Positions 16,153-25,974 of a stretch of DNA of 51,237 nt are shown in pieces. Location: the NCBI GenBank assembly GCA_030698375.1, contig JAUYLL010000038.1, positions 1 to 51,237 of the forward strand, in the 5' to 3' direction. Position 1 is the stretch's first letter. Each line of letters begins with the position of its first letter. Both the position numbers and the translations under genes were made by a program. This DNA is from Nocardioides sp. GTDB lineage: Bacteria > Actinomycetota > Actinomycetes > Propionibacteriales > Nocardioidaceae. The notes under the pieces are model-generated. The model was not told the DNA's origin. It ran no database searches and saw only the letters and a list, made by a program, of their open reading frames with translations.

Positions 16153-16947
16153 TCATCGCAGGCCGTCCGGGAGCAGCTTGGCCAGGTTGCGGACGCCGCG
16201 CAGCTGGAGCTGCTTGATCGCGCCGTCGCTGCGGCCGAGAACCTGGGCGGTCTCGGCGATCGACATGCCCTGCAGGAAGCGCATGATGAGGCACTCCTGC
16301 TGCTCCTTCGGCAACTTGCCGAGCGCCTCGAGGAGAGCCTCGTTGGTGAGTGTCGCGAGGACCGCTCCCTCGGGTCCCTCGGTGGAGGCGTCGAGGTCGC
16401 TCATGTCCTCGGTGGTCCGCTCGAGGCGGGTGCGGCCGGCCTTGTAGTGGTCGGCGGTCAGGTTGCGGGCGATGGTCATCAGCCACGCCCCGAAGTCCTT
16501 GCCCTGCCAGCGGAAGGTGCTCATGCTGCGCAGCGCGCGGAAGAACGTCTCCGACGTGAGGTCCTCGGCGAGCGCCACCGACCCGACGCGGTAGTAGAGG
16601 AACCGGTAAACCGCGGACTGGTAGTGGTCGTAGAGCATCCCGAAGGCTTCGCTGTCACCACCTCGGGCGAGCTCGACGAGCGCGATGAGTCGCTTGCCCT
16701 GGGCCTCGTCAACCTCGGAGGAGGCAGCCATGGCCGCGTCGTCGGAGGTGGAACGCGTCGGGTCGTGGGCGACCTGGGAGAGGGAGATGGCCTCGCTCAG
16801 CAGGGTGGGGAGGTGCGGACCGCGGCGCGGCGCGGACGGCGTGGCCGTGGCGAGGGCGGGGCCGACGTACGGGGGGTGGCAGACGTCGACGAGAGCGCGG
16901 CGCAGGGCGTCGAACCCTCGCCTGAACTCCTCGACGCGCGTGTGCAT
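16153..16947 (-). CDS. bldN: ECF RNA polymerase sigma factor, BldN-like
   Basis: A 264-residue sigma factor. Sigma region 2 (about 86-165) includes YDHYQSAVYRFLYYRVG, AEDLTSETFFRALRSM and FRWQGKDFGAWLMTIARN; region 4 (about 205-262) reads LPKEQQECLIMRFLQGMS and ends GAIKQLQLRGVRNLAKLLP. These match BldN of Streptomyces as I remember it. A roughly 85-residue N-terminal extension precedes region 2, the size of the pro-sequence cleaved from Streptomyces BldN. The ATG at 16947 has a strong AGGGAGGG ribosome site; an internal ATG at 16731 has none. It lies 166 bp before the rsbN-like gene, on the same strand as serB upstream. Confidence 0.88.
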   Translation of the reverse strand: MHTRVEEFRRGFDALRRALVDVCHPPYVGPALATATPSAPRRGPHLPTLLSEAISLSQVAHDPTRSTSDDAAMAASSEVDEAQGKRLIALVELARGGDSEAFGMLYDHYQSAVYRFLYYRVGSVALAEDLTSETFFRALRSMSTFRWQGKDFGAWLMTIARNLTADHYKAGRTRLERTTEDMSDLDASTEGPEGAVLATLTNEALLEALGKLPKEQQECLIMRFLQGMSIAETAQVLGRSDGAIKQLQLRGVRNLAKLLPDGLR

Positions 16948-17009
16948 CTACCCTCCCTCTCCGGCCCTCCGCCGGACACCTCGGTGCTCAAGGTGCCACG
17001 CCACCCCCG

Positions 17010-17018
17010 ACACGGTGT
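17010..17018. promoter_or_regulatory. BldD-like half-palindrome upstream of the sigma gene
   Basis: ACACGGTGT fits the BldD core AC-N-C-W-G-N-GT except at the central base, and the outer T/A positions are not conserved. It lies 63 bases before the bldN-like ATG. BldD represses bldN in Streptomyces; whether it binds here is unknown. Confidence 0.2.
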
Positions 17019-17113
17019 ATGACGTGGGTCACGCGGTGGTCCATTGTGCCAGGCATCGGCGACGACACGCCCGACCTGACCGAAATCGGGCCCTGGGCCG
17101 GCCCCGCGACAGG

Positions 17114-18052
17114 TCAGCGCAGGCGGCGACGGATGGCGGCTGCTGCAGCGGTCGCCCCGGCGAGCGCGCCCGCGGCGCCGGCGGCCATCAGACCAGCGCG
17201 AGCGGCCTTGCGGCCGGTGCGGTAGTCGCGGATCCGCCAGCCTTGGGCGCGCGCGTGCTCGCGCAGCCGGGAGTCGGGGTTGATGGCGCAGGGGTCGCCG
17301 ACCAGCGTGAGCATCGGCAGGTCGTTGAAGGAGTCCGAGTACGCCGAGCAGCGGGCGAGGTCGAGTCCCTCCCGCTCCGCGAGGGCCTTCACCGCCTCGC
17401 CCTTGGCGGGCCCGTGGAGCATGTCGCCAACCAGGCGACCGGTGTAGACGCCGTCGATGTCCTCGGCGACGGTCCCCATCGCGCCGGTGAGACCGAGACG
17501 ACGGGCGATGATTCGCGCGATCTCGATCGGCGCCGCCGTCACCAGCCAGACTCGCTGGCCCTGGTCGATGTGCAGCTGGGCGAGCGCACGGGTGCCCGGC
17601 CAGATCCGGGAGGCCATCACCTCGTCGAAGATCTCCTCGCCCAGCTCCTCGAGCTCGGCGACGGTGTGGCCCTTGATGAAGGCGAGCGCGGAGGCGCGGC
17701 TGGCCTCGATGTGCTCGGGGTCCTCCACCCCCACGATGCGGAAGTACGTCTGCTTCCAGACCGCGCCGAGGATGTCGCGGGTGGTGAAGAAGTCGCGCCG
17801 GTGCAGGCCCCGGGCGAGGTGGAAGATGGAGGCACCCTGCATGACGGTGTTGTCGACGTCGAAGAAGGCCGCGCTCGTGGGGTCGGCCGGCACCCGGAGG
17901 GCGGACTCGACCTCGGTGGAGGAGGCGGCCGCCTGGCCGGCGAGCACCGAGCGACGCCGCAGGTTTGGGGCACGCCCGCTCCGCAGCACGTGGGGGAGGT
18001 CGTCGGCATCCGGCATCCCGGTGACCTCCGGCTGATCCGGTGCGTCGTCCAT
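17114..18052 (-). CDS. HAD-IB (SerB-like) phosphatase with C-terminal membrane segment
   Basis: A 312-residue haloacid-dehalogenase-superfamily hydrolase, ortholog by position of Rv0505c (serB1). Motifs: [15 protein letters not shown] with the nucleophile Dx[12 protein letters not shown] (motif II), GPAKGEAV with the motif III Lys, and [11 protein letters not shown] (motif IV). A C-terminal Ala/Gly-rich segment (about 285-308) followed by Arg could anchor it to the membrane. The physiological substrate is not certain to be phosphoserine. The start was set at the ATG 18052 because TACGCT lies six bases before it; the frame is open for 25 more codons. Confidence 0.87.
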   Translation of the reverse strand: MDDAPDQPEVTGMPDADDLPHVLRSGRAPNLRRRSVLAGQAAASSTEVESALRVPADPTSAAFFDVDNTVMQGASIFHLARGLHRRDFFTTRDILGAVWKQTYFRIVGVEDPEHIEASRASALAFIKGHTVAELEELGEEIFDEVMASRIWPGTRALAQLHIDQGQRVWLVTAAPIEIARIIARRLGLTGAMGTVAEDIDGVYTGRLVGDMLHGPAKGEAVKALAEREGLDLARCSAYSDSFNDLPMLTLVGDPCAINPDSRLREHARAQGWRIRDYRTGRKAARAGLMAAGAAGALAGATAAAAAIRRRLR

Positions 18053-18058
18053 CCCCTC

Positions 18059-18064
18059 AGCGTA
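18059..18064 (-). promoter_or_regulatory. -10 hexamer for the leaderless serB-like gene
   Basis: TACGCT on the minus strand, six bases before the ATG at 18052. Confidence 0.5.
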
Positions 18065-18139
18065 GGGCGCGCGGGCCGCCGCGGCGACGACCTGCGGACG
18101 CTGCGCCGGGTGCGGCGCGCTGTGCAAGACTCAACGACC

Positions 18140-19756
18140 ATGGTCGCGAACCTCACCGAGCTGCTGGACCGGGCGGCCACCACGGGCCCCGACAGGCCCG
18201 CGCTGGTCGATACCGGCAGTGGGCGCACGACCACCTGGTCGGAGCTCGCGACCGAGGTCGCCCTCGTCGCCCAGGGCCTCGTCGAGGCCGGTCTGGTGGC
18301 CGGCCACCGGGTCGGGCTCGTGCTGGGCAACCGCTCGGAGCTGGTGACGGCGTACCTCGCGGTGCTGCGCGCCGGGATGGTCGCCGTGCCGATGAACCCC
18401 AAGGCGACGACCGGGGAGCTCGTGCGGATGCTCGCCGACTCCGGATGCCGCCTCGTCCTCGCGGAGTCGGGCACCTTGACCGGCGTCCGGGCCGCGGTCG
18501 CCGGTCTCGCCGACGTGGTCGGTGAGCCTTCGGGACCGACCGAGCAGCCGACCGAGCAGCCGGCCGGGCGGCGGGGCGTCGTGCCCGAGATCGTCGTGCT
18601 CGACGAGCCCGCCGGCAGCGGCGAGCGAGCGTGGGCTTCCCTGCGGGCCGGGTCGGCCGTCGCCGTCCCCCCGCCCCGGGACCCCGAGAGCCTCGCGGTG
18701 CTGCTCTACACCAGCGGCACCTCCAGCCGGCCGCGCGCGGCGATGCTGCCGCACCGCGCCCTCGCGGCGAACGTCGAGCAGGCCGCCGCGGTCGAGCCGG
18801 CGATGATCCGACCGGACGACGTCGTGCTCGGAGTGCTGCCGTTGTTCCATGTCTACGGGCTGAACGCCGTGCTCGGCACGGTGCTCCACCAGGCCGCCAC
18901 CCTGGTACTCGTCCCCTCCTTCGACCCCGAGGGCTGCCTGGACGTCGTCGCCGAGCACGGCGTCACCGTGCTGCCGGTGGCACCACCCGTCTTCGGGCAC
19001 TGGCGCAAGCGTGACCGGGTGGCCGAGCGTCTCCGAGGGGTGCGCCAGGTCCTCTCCGGCTCCGCGCCGCTGGGTCCCGAGCTCGTGGTCGAGTTCCAGG
19101 AGCGCACCGGCGTCGTGGTCCACCAGGGCTACGGCCTCACCGAGGCGGCCCCCGTCGTGACCTCCACGCTCGTCGGAGGCGGCGCCCCGCCGCCCGGCTC
19201 GGTCGGCGCGGCGCTCCCCGGGATCGAGCTCCGCCTGGTCGACGAGACCGGCGCGGCACCCGAGGGCCACGACCCGGGCGAGATCGTCGTGCGCGGCGCG
19301 AACCTGTTCACCGGCTACTGGCCCGACGGCGAGGACGGCCCCGACGCCGACGGCTGGTGGGCCACGGGTGACGTCGGCTTCCTCGACGAGCAGGGCCGGC
19401 TCTTCCTCGTGGACCGGCTCAAGGAGCTGGTCATCGTCTCCGGGTTCAACGTCTACCCCAGCGAGGTCGAGGACGTCGTCGCCGAGGTCGACGGCGTGCT
19501 CGAGGTGGCCGTCATCGGCGTGGCCGATGAGGAGACCGGCGAGGCGGTCGTCGCCTACCTGCGGCTCGCGTCGGGGAGGGTGCCCGAAGAGGTCGTCGAC
19601 GACGTGCGTCGGCACACCGCCACCCGGCTCGCGCGCTTCAAGCAGCCCCGCGAGGTGCACGTCGTGGACCAGTTGCCGCACACCGCCACGGGGAAGGTGG
19701 CGAAGGGCCGGCTGCGCGCGACCGAGCGCCGGCGCGCCCTGGGCCTCCTCGAGTGA
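18140..19756 (+). CDS. AMP-dependent acyl-CoA synthetase / ligase
   Basis: A 538-residue ANL-family enzyme that adenylates a carboxylic acid and transfers it to CoA. The A3 loop is unusual: YTSGTSSRPRAAMLPH, with Arg in place of the usual PKG Lys. A5 GYGLTEAAPVV, A7 WWATGDVGFLDEQGRLFLVDR, A8 KELVIVSGFNVYPSEVED and the A10 catalytic Lys in PHTATGKVAKGRLRA are intact. A Pro/Thr-rich insertion (about 130-165) separates the first subdomains. The substrate is unknown. ATG at 18140; the frame is open far upstream but that part is antisense to other genes. The glutaredoxin-like gene overlaps its stop. Confidence 0.88.
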   Translation: MVANLTELLDRAATTGPDRPALVDTGSGRTTTWSELATEVALVAQGLVEAGLVAGHRVGLVLGNRSELVTAYLAVLRAGMVAVPMNPKATTGELVRMLADSGCRLVLAESGTLTGVRAAVAGLADVVGEPSGPTEQPTEQPAGRRGVVPEIVVLDEPAGSGERAWASLRAGSAVAVPPPRDPESLAVLLYTSGTSSRPRAAMLPHRALAANVEQAAAVEPAMIRPDDVVLGVLPLFHVYGLNAVLGTVLHQAATLVLVPSFDPEGCLDVVAEHGVTVLPVAPPVFGHWRKRDRVAERLRGVRQVLSGSAPLGPELVVEFQERTGVVVHQGYGLTEAAPVVTSTLVGGGAPPPGSVGAALPGIELRLVDETGAAPEGHDPGEIVVRGANLFTGYWPDGEDGPDADGWWATGDVGFLDEQGRLFLVDRLKELVIVSGFNVYPSEVEDVVAEVDGVLEVAVIGVADEETGEAVVAYLRLASGRVPEEVVDDVRRHTATRLARFKQPREVHVVDQLPHTATGKVAKGRLRATERRRALGLLE

Positions 19757-20106
19757 GCGGTACGCCGACCCCCCGGGTCCGCGTCTACACCCGGCCCGGG
19801 TGCCACCTCTGCGAGGAGGTGCTCGCGGTGGTCGCCGCGGTGTGCGCGGAGATCGACGAGCACTGGGAGGAGATCGACGTGACGACCGACCCGGCCCTGC
19901 TGGAGCGCTACCACGACGAGATCCCGGTGACCCTCGTCGACGGGGCCCAGCACGACTTCTGGCGCGTTGACCCCGACCGGCTGCGCGCCGCCCTGCGCGC
20001 CGGCGGCCCCGACCCCGCCCCAGCACCCCACCCAGTGCTGGACTCGGAGGCCCGCCCGGGTCGGTGGCCGTGGTCACGGAAGGGCCGGTCCACGCCACCC
20101 CGGTGA
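19753..20106 (+). CDS. Glutaredoxin-family protein
   Basis: A 117-residue thioredoxin-fold protein starting VRVYTRPGCHLCEEVL, with the redox pair C17-H-L-C20, and a cis-Pro region IPVTLVDG about 40 residues later (DUF836/glutaredoxin-like group). The C-terminal third is Pro-rich and probably unstructured. GTG overlaps the ligase stop codon (GTGA). It is followed by rex, as in Mycobacterium and Streptomyces gene orders where a glutaredoxin gene precedes the heme genes. Confidence 0.85.
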   Translation: MSGTPTPRVRVYTRPGCHLCEEVLAVVAAVCAEIDEHWEEIDVTTDPALLERYHDEIPVTLVDGAQHDFWRVDPDRLRAALRAGGPDPAPAPHPVLDSEARPGRWPWSRKGRSTPPR

Positions 20107-20148
20107 CCGTGAGAGATCTCACCTGTGCTAGCCGTGGGACGCACGAGT

Positions 20149-20177
20149 TTGTTCTCCAGTTCACAAACTCCTACAGT
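20149..20177 (+). promoter_or_regulatory. Rex operator overlapping the rex-hem promoter
   Basis: TTGTTCTCCAGTTCACAA (20149-20166) matches 13 of 18 positions of the Streptomyces Rex operator TTGTGAACGCGTTCACAA; the outer arms GAGTTTGT / ACAAACTC (20145-20152, 20163-20170) are perfectly symmetric. TTGTTC at 20149-20154 also serves as a -35, with 17 nt to the -10 TACAGT (20172-20177). Bound Rex would block RNA polymerase. Confidence 0.85.
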
Positions 20178-20205
20178 GACCAGACCCCCACGGTCAGGGA
20201 GATAC

Positions 20206-20952
20206 GTGAGCGCAACACGCAGGAGAGCCCCGGGGGGGCGCGACGAGTCCCGCCCCCACGAGCCGGGCACCCCCGCGACCCCGGTGATCCCGGAGGCCAC
20301 CGTCGCGCGGCTGCCTGTCTATCTGCGCGCCCTCACGGCGCTGGCCGACGCCGGCACCACCACGTGCTCGAGCGAGGAGCTCGCCACCGCGGCGGGGGTG
20401 AACAGCGCCAAGCTGCGCAAGGACCTGTCCTACCTGGGCTCCTACGGCACCCGTGGCGTCGGTTACGACGTCGAGTACCTGCGCTACCAGATCGCCCGCG
20501 AGATCGGGGTCACGCAGGACTGGCCCGTGGTCATCGTCGGCATCGGCAACCTCGGCCACGCCCTCGCGAACTTCTCCGGGTTCCGCTCCCGAGGGTTCCG
20601 CATCGTGGCGCTGCTGGACGCGGCGCCCGAGCGACAGCAGGAAGAGGTCGCCGGGCTGCGGGTCCGCGGGTTCGACGAGGTCGACGCGCTCGTCGCCGAG
20701 CACCAGGTGGCGATCGGCGTCATCGCCACGCCTGCGGCAGCAGCGCAGGCCGTCTGCGACCGGCTCGTCACCGCCGGCGTCACGAGCATCCTCAACTTCG
20801 CACCCACCGTGCTCGCGGTGCCCGAGGGCGTCGACGTCCGCAAGGTCGACCTGTCCATCGAGCTCCAGATCCTGGCCTACCACGAGCAGCGCAAGGCCCA
20901 CGCGGCTCCGATTCCGGGCGAGGGCCTCGACCGCGTGGAGGAGTCGGCATGA
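20206..20952 (+). CDS. rex: Redox-sensing transcriptional repressor Rex
   Basis: Rex binds its operators when NADH/NAD+ is low and releases them when NADH accumulates, inducing respiratory genes. The 248 residues show an N-terminal winged helix (about 28-85: VARLPVYLRALTALADAG, CSSEELATAAGVNSAKLRKD) with LSYLGSYGTRGVGYDVEYL, and a Rossmann domain from about 95 (PVVIVGIGNLGHALANF). GTG at 20206 has AGGGAG four bases upstream; the open frame before it is cut off by the promoter and operator. It is the first gene of rex-hemA-hemC-hemD-hemB and likely autoregulated. Confidence 0.96.
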   Translation: MSATRRRAPGGRDESRPHEPGTPATPVIPEATVARLPVYLRALTALADAGTTTCSSEELATAAGVNSAKLRKDLSYLGSYGTRGVGYDVEYLRYQIAREIGVTQDWPVVIVGIGNLGHALANFSGFRSRGFRIVALLDAAPERQQEEVAGLRVRGFDEVDALVAEHQVAIGVIATPAAAAQAVCDRLVTAGVTSILNFAPTVLAVPEGVDVRKVDLSIELQILAYHEQRKAHAAPIPGEGLDRVEESA

Positions 20953-22247
20953 GCGTCCTGGTCATCGGCATCTCCCACAAGAGCGCACCGGTCTCCCTCC
21001 TCGAGCAGCTCGCGCTCGACGAGGACGCCGTGCGCAAGCTCGTCCTGCGCACCCTCGACGTCGAGCACGTGGGCGAGGCCACCGTGCTGGCCACCTGCAA
21101 CCGGGTGGAGATTTACACCGAGGTCGACCGCTTCCACGGCAGCGTCGAGGCCCTCTCGCGGTTGCTCTGCGAGCGCGGGGACGCCCGGGCCGAGGACGTC
21201 GTGCCGTACCTGTACGTCCACTACGACGACGGTGCGGTCGCCCACCTCTTCCACGTCGCCGCCGGGTTGGACTCCATGGTCGTCGGTGAGGGCCAGATCC
21301 TCTCCCAGACCCGCGAGGCGCTCCGCCTGGGCCAGGAACTCGGTGCCGCTGGGCCGGCGCTCAACGTCCTCTTCCAGCAGGCGCTGCGGGTGGCCAAGCG
21401 CACCCACGCCGAGACCGACATCGACCGCGCGGCACCCTCCCTGGTCTCGGCCGCGCTCGAGCGCGCCGTGGTCCACCTCGGTCCGCTGACCGGTCGCCGG
21501 GCCCTCGTCGTGGGCGCCGGCGCGATGGCCTCGCTGTCGGTCGCGACCCTCACGCGCATGGGCGTGCACGACGTCGCCGTCGTCAACCGTGACCCGGCGC
21601 GCGCCGTACGCCTGGCCCAGCAGTACGACGGCCGCGCCAGCACCTGGGAGCGTCTCCCGGCCCTGCTGGGCGACGTCGACCTCATCGTCTCCTGCACCGG
21701 GGCCACCGGCACGGTGCTCGACGCGACCACCCTTGAGGCCGCGCGCCGCGGAGACACCACGCCCCTGGTCGTCGTGGACCTGGCGCTGCCGCACGACGTC
21801 GAGCCCGAGGTCGAGCTGCTGCCCGGGGTGACCCTGATCGGGCTGGCCCGACTGGCGGAGGAGCTCGAGCACAGCGCCGTGGCCGGTGGTGTCGACCAGG
21901 TCCGCGCGATCGTCGGGCAGGAGGTCGCGGCCTTCCTCACGGCGCGACGCTCGGCGAGCGTCACCCCGACCGTCGTGGCCCTGCGCAGCATGGCGACCTC
22001 GGTCGTCGACGCCGAGGTGGCCCGGCTGGTCTCGCGGCTGCCCGACCTCGACCCCGCGACCCGCTTCGAGGTCGAGCAGACCGTGCGCCGAGTCGCCGAC
22101 AAGCTGCTCCACCAGCCCACGGTCCGGGTCAAGGAGCTGGCCAACGAGACCGGCGCGGTCTCCTACGCCGCGGCCCTGGCCGAGCTCTTCGCCCTCGACC
22201 CCGACGCGGTCGACGCCGTCACGCGCGTGGAAGGGGTGAACCCGTGA
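20949..22247 (+). CDS. hemA: Glutamyl-tRNA reductase
   Basis: First committed step of C5 heme synthesis: reduces glutamyl-tRNA(Glu) to glutamate-1-semialdehyde with NADPH. The 432 residues include the N-terminal catalytic domain with nucleophile C50 in [14 protein letters not shown], the conserved [12 protein letters not shown] segment, a Rossmann domain ([19 protein letters not shown]) and a C-terminal dimerisation helix. The ATG overlaps the rex stop (ATGA). In Streptomyces the same rex-hemACD order places heme synthesis under Rex. Confidence 0.97.
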   Translation: MSVLVIGISHKSAPVSLLEQLALDEDAVRKLVLRTLDVEHVGEATVLATCNRVEIYTEVDRFHGSVEALSRLLCERGDARAEDVVPYLYVHYDDGAVAHLFHVAAGLDSMVVGEGQILSQTREALRLGQELGAAGPALNVLFQQALRVAKRTHAETDIDRAAPSLVSAALERAVVHLGPLTGRRALVVGAGAMASLSVATLTRMGVHDVAVVNRDPARAVRLAQQYDGRASTWERLPALLGDVDLIVSCTGATGTVLDATTLEAARRGDTTPLVVVDLALPHDVEPEVELLPGVTLIGLARLAEELEHSAVAGGVDQVRAIVGQEVAAFLTARRSASVTPTVVALRSMATSVVDAEVARLVSRLPDLDPATRFEVEQTVRRVADKLLHQPTVRVKELANETGAVSYAAALAELFALDPDAVDAVTRVEGVNP

Positions 22248-23260
22248 CCACCACCGAGACCCCGCAGGCCACCACCGCGACCGGCGCTCCGGCGCTCCGC
22301 ATCGGCACCCGCGCCTCGCTGCTGGCCCGCACGCAGAGCGGCCACGTGGCCGAGGCCGTGCGCACGGCGCTGGGCGTCCCGACGACCCTGGTCGAGGTGA
22401 CCACCGACGGTGACGTCTCCACGGCGCCGCTGTCGTCGCTGGGAGGCCAGGGTGTCTTCGTCTCCGCGCTGCGCAACGCGCTGCTGGCGGGCGAGGTCGA
22501 CGTCGCGGTGCACTCCCTCAAGGACATCCCCACCGCGCCCGCCGACGGCATCACCCTGGCGGCCGTGCCGCTGCGCGAGGACCCGCGCGACGCTCTCGTG
22601 GCCCGCGACGACCTCACCCTGGGCGAGCTGCCCGCCGGCAGCAGGGTCGGGACCGGCTCCCCGCGCCGCCGCGCCCAGCTGGCTGCGCTGGGGCTCGGTT
22701 TGGAGATCGTGGACATCCGGGGGAACGTGGACACCCGGATCGGCAAGGTCACCTCGGGCGAGCTGGACGCCGTCGTGCTCGCGCGCGCCGGCCTGGCCCG
22801 CCTCGGCCGCGCCGACGAGGCCACCGAGGTCCTCGACCCGCTGCAGATGCTGCCCGCGCCCGGACAAGGGGCGTTGGCGGTGGAGTGCCGCAGCGAGGAC
22901 GTCGACCTCGTCGAGCGGCTCCGCGAGGCGCTCGACGACCCGGCCACCCGGGCGGCGGTGACCGCCGAACGGGTGGTCCTCGCCGAGCTGGAGGCAGGGT
23001 GCTCCGCCCCGGTGGGGGCCCTGGCCGACGTCGCCGAGGGTGACGACGGCGAGGAGCTCTGGATCCGCGCGGTGGCACTGGCCCCCGACGGCTCCGTGGC
23101 GATCCGCAGGTCCGCGACCGGGGTCCCGCACGACGCGCTCGGCCTCGGCCGGGCGCTGGCGGCGGAGATGATCGCGGACGGCGCCGCGACCCTGCTCGAG
23201 GAGCAGGCCCCGCACCACCCGCACGAACCGAACCACTCCGGACAAGACGAAGCGAAGTAG
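22244..23260 (+). CDS. hemC: Porphobilinogen deaminase (hydroxymethylbilane synthase)
   Basis: Assembles four porphobilinogen units into hydroxymethylbilane on a covalent dipyrromethane cofactor. The 338 residues carry [45 protein letters not shown] and the cofactor-attachment Cys in [18 protein letters not shown] overlaps the hemA stop by 4 bp. Confidence 0.97.
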   Translation: MTTTETPQATTATGAPALRIGTRASLLARTQSGHVAEAVRTALGVPTTLVEVTTDGDVSTAPLSSLGGQGVFVSALRNALLAGEVDVAVHSLKDIPTAPADGITLAAVPLREDPRDALVARDDLTLGELPAGSRVGTGSPRRRAQLAALGLGLEIVDIRGNVDTRIGKVTSGELDAVVLARAGLARLGRADEATEVLDPLQMLPAPGQGALAVECRSEDVDLVERLREALDDPATRAAVTAERVVLAELEAGCSAPVGALADVAEGDDGEELWIRAVALAPDGSVAIRRSATGVPHDALGLGRALAAEMIADGAATLLEEQAPHHPHEPNHSGQDEAK

Positions 23261-23266
23261 GGCGAC

Positions 23267-24976
23267 GTGAGCAAGCACGAGAGCAAGACAGCGGTCCGGA
23301 CCGGGGCCGCGACGCACGACGACGGCACGGCCGGCGCTACCCACGGGACCCGCAGGGCCGCCAAGCCGACGGTCACCCAGCGGGTGGCCTTCGTCGGCAG
23401 CGGTCCCGGCGACCCCGACCTGCTGACGGTGCGCGCCGTCGAGCTGCTGTGTCATGCGGAGGTCGTGGTGACCGAGGTCCCCGGCCACGCCGAACTGGTC
23501 CGCCGGGTGCTGCTGGACGCCGGGTGCACCGAGCTCCCTGAGCTCATCGACGGCGGGTTCGGCGAGGACGGACAGCCCCTGACCCACGCCTCGCGGGCCA
23601 AGGTGGTCGTCAAGCAGGTCAAGACCGGCCGCCGCGTCGTCCGGCTGATCTCCGGCGACCCCTTCGTCTACGCCTCCGGGCCCGAGGAGGCCCAGGCGTG
23701 CGCCAAGGCCGGGCTGGCCTTCGAGATCGTCCCCGGCGTCTCCGCGGTCACCGCTGTGCCGGCGTACGCCGGGATCCCGCTGACCACGAAGAACCACCGC
23801 GAGGTGGCCGTGGTGACGTGCGGCGACGCGAAGGTCGACTGGTCCCAGTACGCCGACAGCCGGACCCTCGTGCTGCTCTCGGCCGTGGGCCAGATCGGCG
23901 CCATCGCCGACGCGCTCGTCGCGGGCGGGCGGGCCGCCTCGACGCCGGTCTCCATGACCAGCGTCGGCACCACCACCGAGCAGCGCACCGTCATCTCCAC
24001 GCTCGAGTCGATCGCCGCCGACGCGCGGGAGGCCCGGATGGAGCCGCCGGCGGTCATCGTGGTCGGCGAGGTCGTCGACCTGCGCGACGCGCTGTCGTGG
24101 TTCGAGACCAAGCCGCTGTTCGGCTGGCGGGTGCTCGTGCCGCGCACCAAGGAGCAGGCGGGCGCGCTGTCGGGCAACCTGCGCAGCCACGGCGCGGTGC
24201 CCGAGGAGGTGCCGACCATCTCGGTGGAGCCGCCCCGCAACCCGCAGCAGATGGACAAGGCCGTCCACGGCCTCGTCGAGGGCCGCTACGAGTGGATCGC
24301 CTTCACCTCCGTCAACGCGGTGCGTGCGGTGCGGGAGAAGTTCGACGAGTACGGCCTCGACGCCCGCGCCTTCTCCGGCCTCAAGATCGCCGCGGTCGGC
24401 GACAAGACCGCCCAGGCGATCGCGGACTGGGGCCTGCGGGCCGACCTGGTCCCCTCTGGTGAGCAGTCCGCTGCCGGGCTGCTGGCGGACTGGCCGCCGT
24501 ACGACGAGGTGCTCGACCCCATCAACCGAGTCTTTCTGCCGCGCGCCGATATCGCCACCGAGAACCTCGTGGCCGGGCTCATCGACCTCGGCTGGGAGGT
24601 CGACGACGTCACGGCGTACCGCACGGTCCGGGCCGCTCCGCCGCCGGCGCCGGTGCGCGAGGCGATCAAGTCCGGGAAGTTCGACGCGGTCGTCTTCACG
24701 TCGTCCTCGACGGTGCGCAACCTGGTCGGCATCGCCGGCAAGCCGCACCCCTCGACGATCATCGCCGTCATTGGCCCCGCCACGGCGAAGACGGCCGAGG
24801 AGCACGGCCTGCGCGTCGACGTGATGGCCCCCGAGCCGTCCGTCGAGGCCGTGGTCGACGCGCTCGCAGGGTTCGGCGCGGCGCGCCGGCTCGCCCTGCT
24901 CGACGCGGACGAGCCGGTGACCAAGCCGTCCGAGCGCCGACCCGCCGGGCGGCGCAAGGCGAAGTCGTCGTCGTGA
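23267..24976 (+). CDS. hemD: Fused uroporphyrinogen-III C-methyltransferase / uroporphyrinogen-III synthase
   Basis: A 569-residue two-domain enzyme. The N-terminal SUMT/CobA-type methyltransferase (about 40-275) has the SAM loop [20 protein letters not shown] and [13 protein letters not shown]. The C-terminal uroporphyrinogen-III synthase (about 285-545) has [26 protein letters not shown] and [12 protein letters not shown]. The synthase closes hydroxymethylbilane to uroporphyrinogen III; the methyltransferase diverts it toward siroheme/cobalamin. This fusion is the usual actinobacterial arrangement. GTG at 23267, 6 bp after hemC. Confidence 0.95.
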   Translation: MSKHESKTAVRTGAATHDDGTAGATHGTRRAAKPTVTQRVAFVGSGPGDPDLLTVRAVELLCHAEVVVTEVPGHAELVRRVLLDAGCTELPELIDGGFGEDGQPLTHASRAKVVVKQVKTGRRVVRLISGDPFVYASGPEEAQACAKAGLAFEIVPGVSAVTAVPAYAGIPLTTKNHREVAVVTCGDAKVDWSQYADSRTLVLLSAVGQIGAIADALVAGGRAASTPVSMTSVGTTTEQRTVISTLESIAADAREARMEPPAVIVVGEVVDLRDALSWFETKPLFGWRVLVPRTKEQAGALSGNLRSHGAVPEEVPTISVEPPRNPQQMDKAVHGLVEGRYEWIAFTSVNAVRAVREKFDEYGLDARAFSGLKIAAVGDKTAQAIADWGLRADLVPSGEQSAAGLLADWPPYDEVLDPINRVFLPRADIATENLVAGLIDLGWEVDDVTAYRTVRAAPPPAPVREAIKSGKFDAVVFTSSSTVRNLVGIAGKPHPSTIIAVIGPATAKTAEEHGLRVDVMAPEPSVEAVVDALAGFGAARRLALLDADEPVTKPSERRPAGRRKAKSSS

Positions 24977-25971
24977 GCCCGGCGGGTGGGGTCGGCGGCG
25001 GCTTCCCGGCCGTCCGGCCCCGTCGGCTGCGCCGCACCCCGGCGATGCGCCGGATGGTCGCCGAGACCGACCTGCGCCCGAGCCAGCTGGTGCTGCCGCT
25101 CTTCGTCGCGGAGGGTGCGGCCGAGCCGCGGCCCATCGCGAGCATGCCGGGCGTCGTGCAGCACACCCGGGACACGATGCGCGCCGCGGTCACCGAGGCG
25201 GCCGAGCTCGGCCTCGGTGGCGTGATGCTCTTCGGGATCCCGCAGAGCAAGGACGCCGAGGGCTCCGGGGCGCTCGACCCGCTGGGCATCCTCAACGTCG
25301 CGATCACCGATGCCGTCGCCGAGGTCGGTGACGCGCTCGCGGTCATGAGCGACCTCTGCCTCGACGAGTTCACCGACCACGGCCACTGCGGCCTGCTCTC
25401 CTCCTCGGGCGAGGTCGACAACGACGCGACGCTCGAGGCCTACGCGACGATGGCGGTGGCCCAGGCCTCCGCCGGCGTGGACTTGGTCGGCCCGAGCGGG
25501 ATGATGGACGGCCAGGTCGCGGCCGTGCGTGCCGCGCTCGACCGGGCCGGTCACGACGGCGTGGGGATCCTGGCGTACGCCGCGAAGTACGCCTCGGCGT
25601 TCTACGGCCCGTTCCGCGAGGCCGTCGACTCCAGCCTCCAGGGTGACCGCCGCACGTACCAGCAGGACCCGGCGAACGTGCGTGAGGGCGTCCGCGAGGC
25701 GCTGCTCGACGTCGCCGAGGGCGCCGACATGGTGATGGTGAAGCCGGCGCTCGGCTACCTCGACGTGCTGCACCGCGTCGCCGAGGCCGTGCCGGTCCCG
25801 GTCGCGGCCTACAACGTCTCTGGCGAGTACGCGATGGTCGAGGCCGCCGCGGCCCAGGGCTGGATCGACCGGGAGCCAGCGATCTTGGAGTCGCTCACCT
25901 CGATCCGGCGAGCCGGGGCCGACGTGGTGCTGACCTACTGGGCCGCCGAGGCCGCCCGCCTGTTGCGCTGA
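24973..25971 (+). CDS. hemB: Delta-aminolevulinic acid dehydratase (porphobilinogen synthase)
   Basis: Condenses two 5-aminolevulinate into porphobilinogen. The 332 residues contain the two Schiff-base Lys regions, [15 protein letters not shown] and [13 protein letters not shown]. The metal loop reads [16 protein letters not shown]: the Cys triad of zinc enzymes is incomplete, with Asp replacing the second Cys, which points to the Mg-dependent type. GTG overlaps the hemD stop (GTGA). Last gene of the rex-hem operon. Confidence 0.97.
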   Translation: MSPAGGVGGGFPAVRPRRLRRTPAMRRMVAETDLRPSQLVLPLFVAEGAAEPRPIASMPGVVQHTRDTMRAAVTEAAELGLGGVMLFGIPQSKDAEGSGALDPLGILNVAITDAVAEVGDALAVMSDLCLDEFTDHGHCGLLSSSGEVDNDATLEAYATMAVAQASAGVDLVGPSGMMDGQVAAVRAALDRAGHDGVGILAYAAKYASAFYGPFREAVDSSLQGDRRTYQQDPANVREGVREALLDVAEGADMVMVKPALGYLDVLHRVAEAVPVPVAAYNVSGEYAMVEAAAAQGWIDREPAILESLTSIRRAGADVVLTYWAAEAARLLR

Positions 25972-25974
25972 GCC

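Noticed and set aside
16731-16947. Internal ATG at 16731 as the start of the sigma factor (no N-terminal extension)
   Set aside because: No ribosome site precedes it, whereas the ATG at 16947 has a strong one; the longer form also matches the BldN pro-protein layout.
16685-18139. Open extension before the AMP-ligase (would exceed 1000 residues)
   Set aside because: It is antisense to the sigma-factor and serB-like genes, and the ligase domain starts normally at the ATG 18140.
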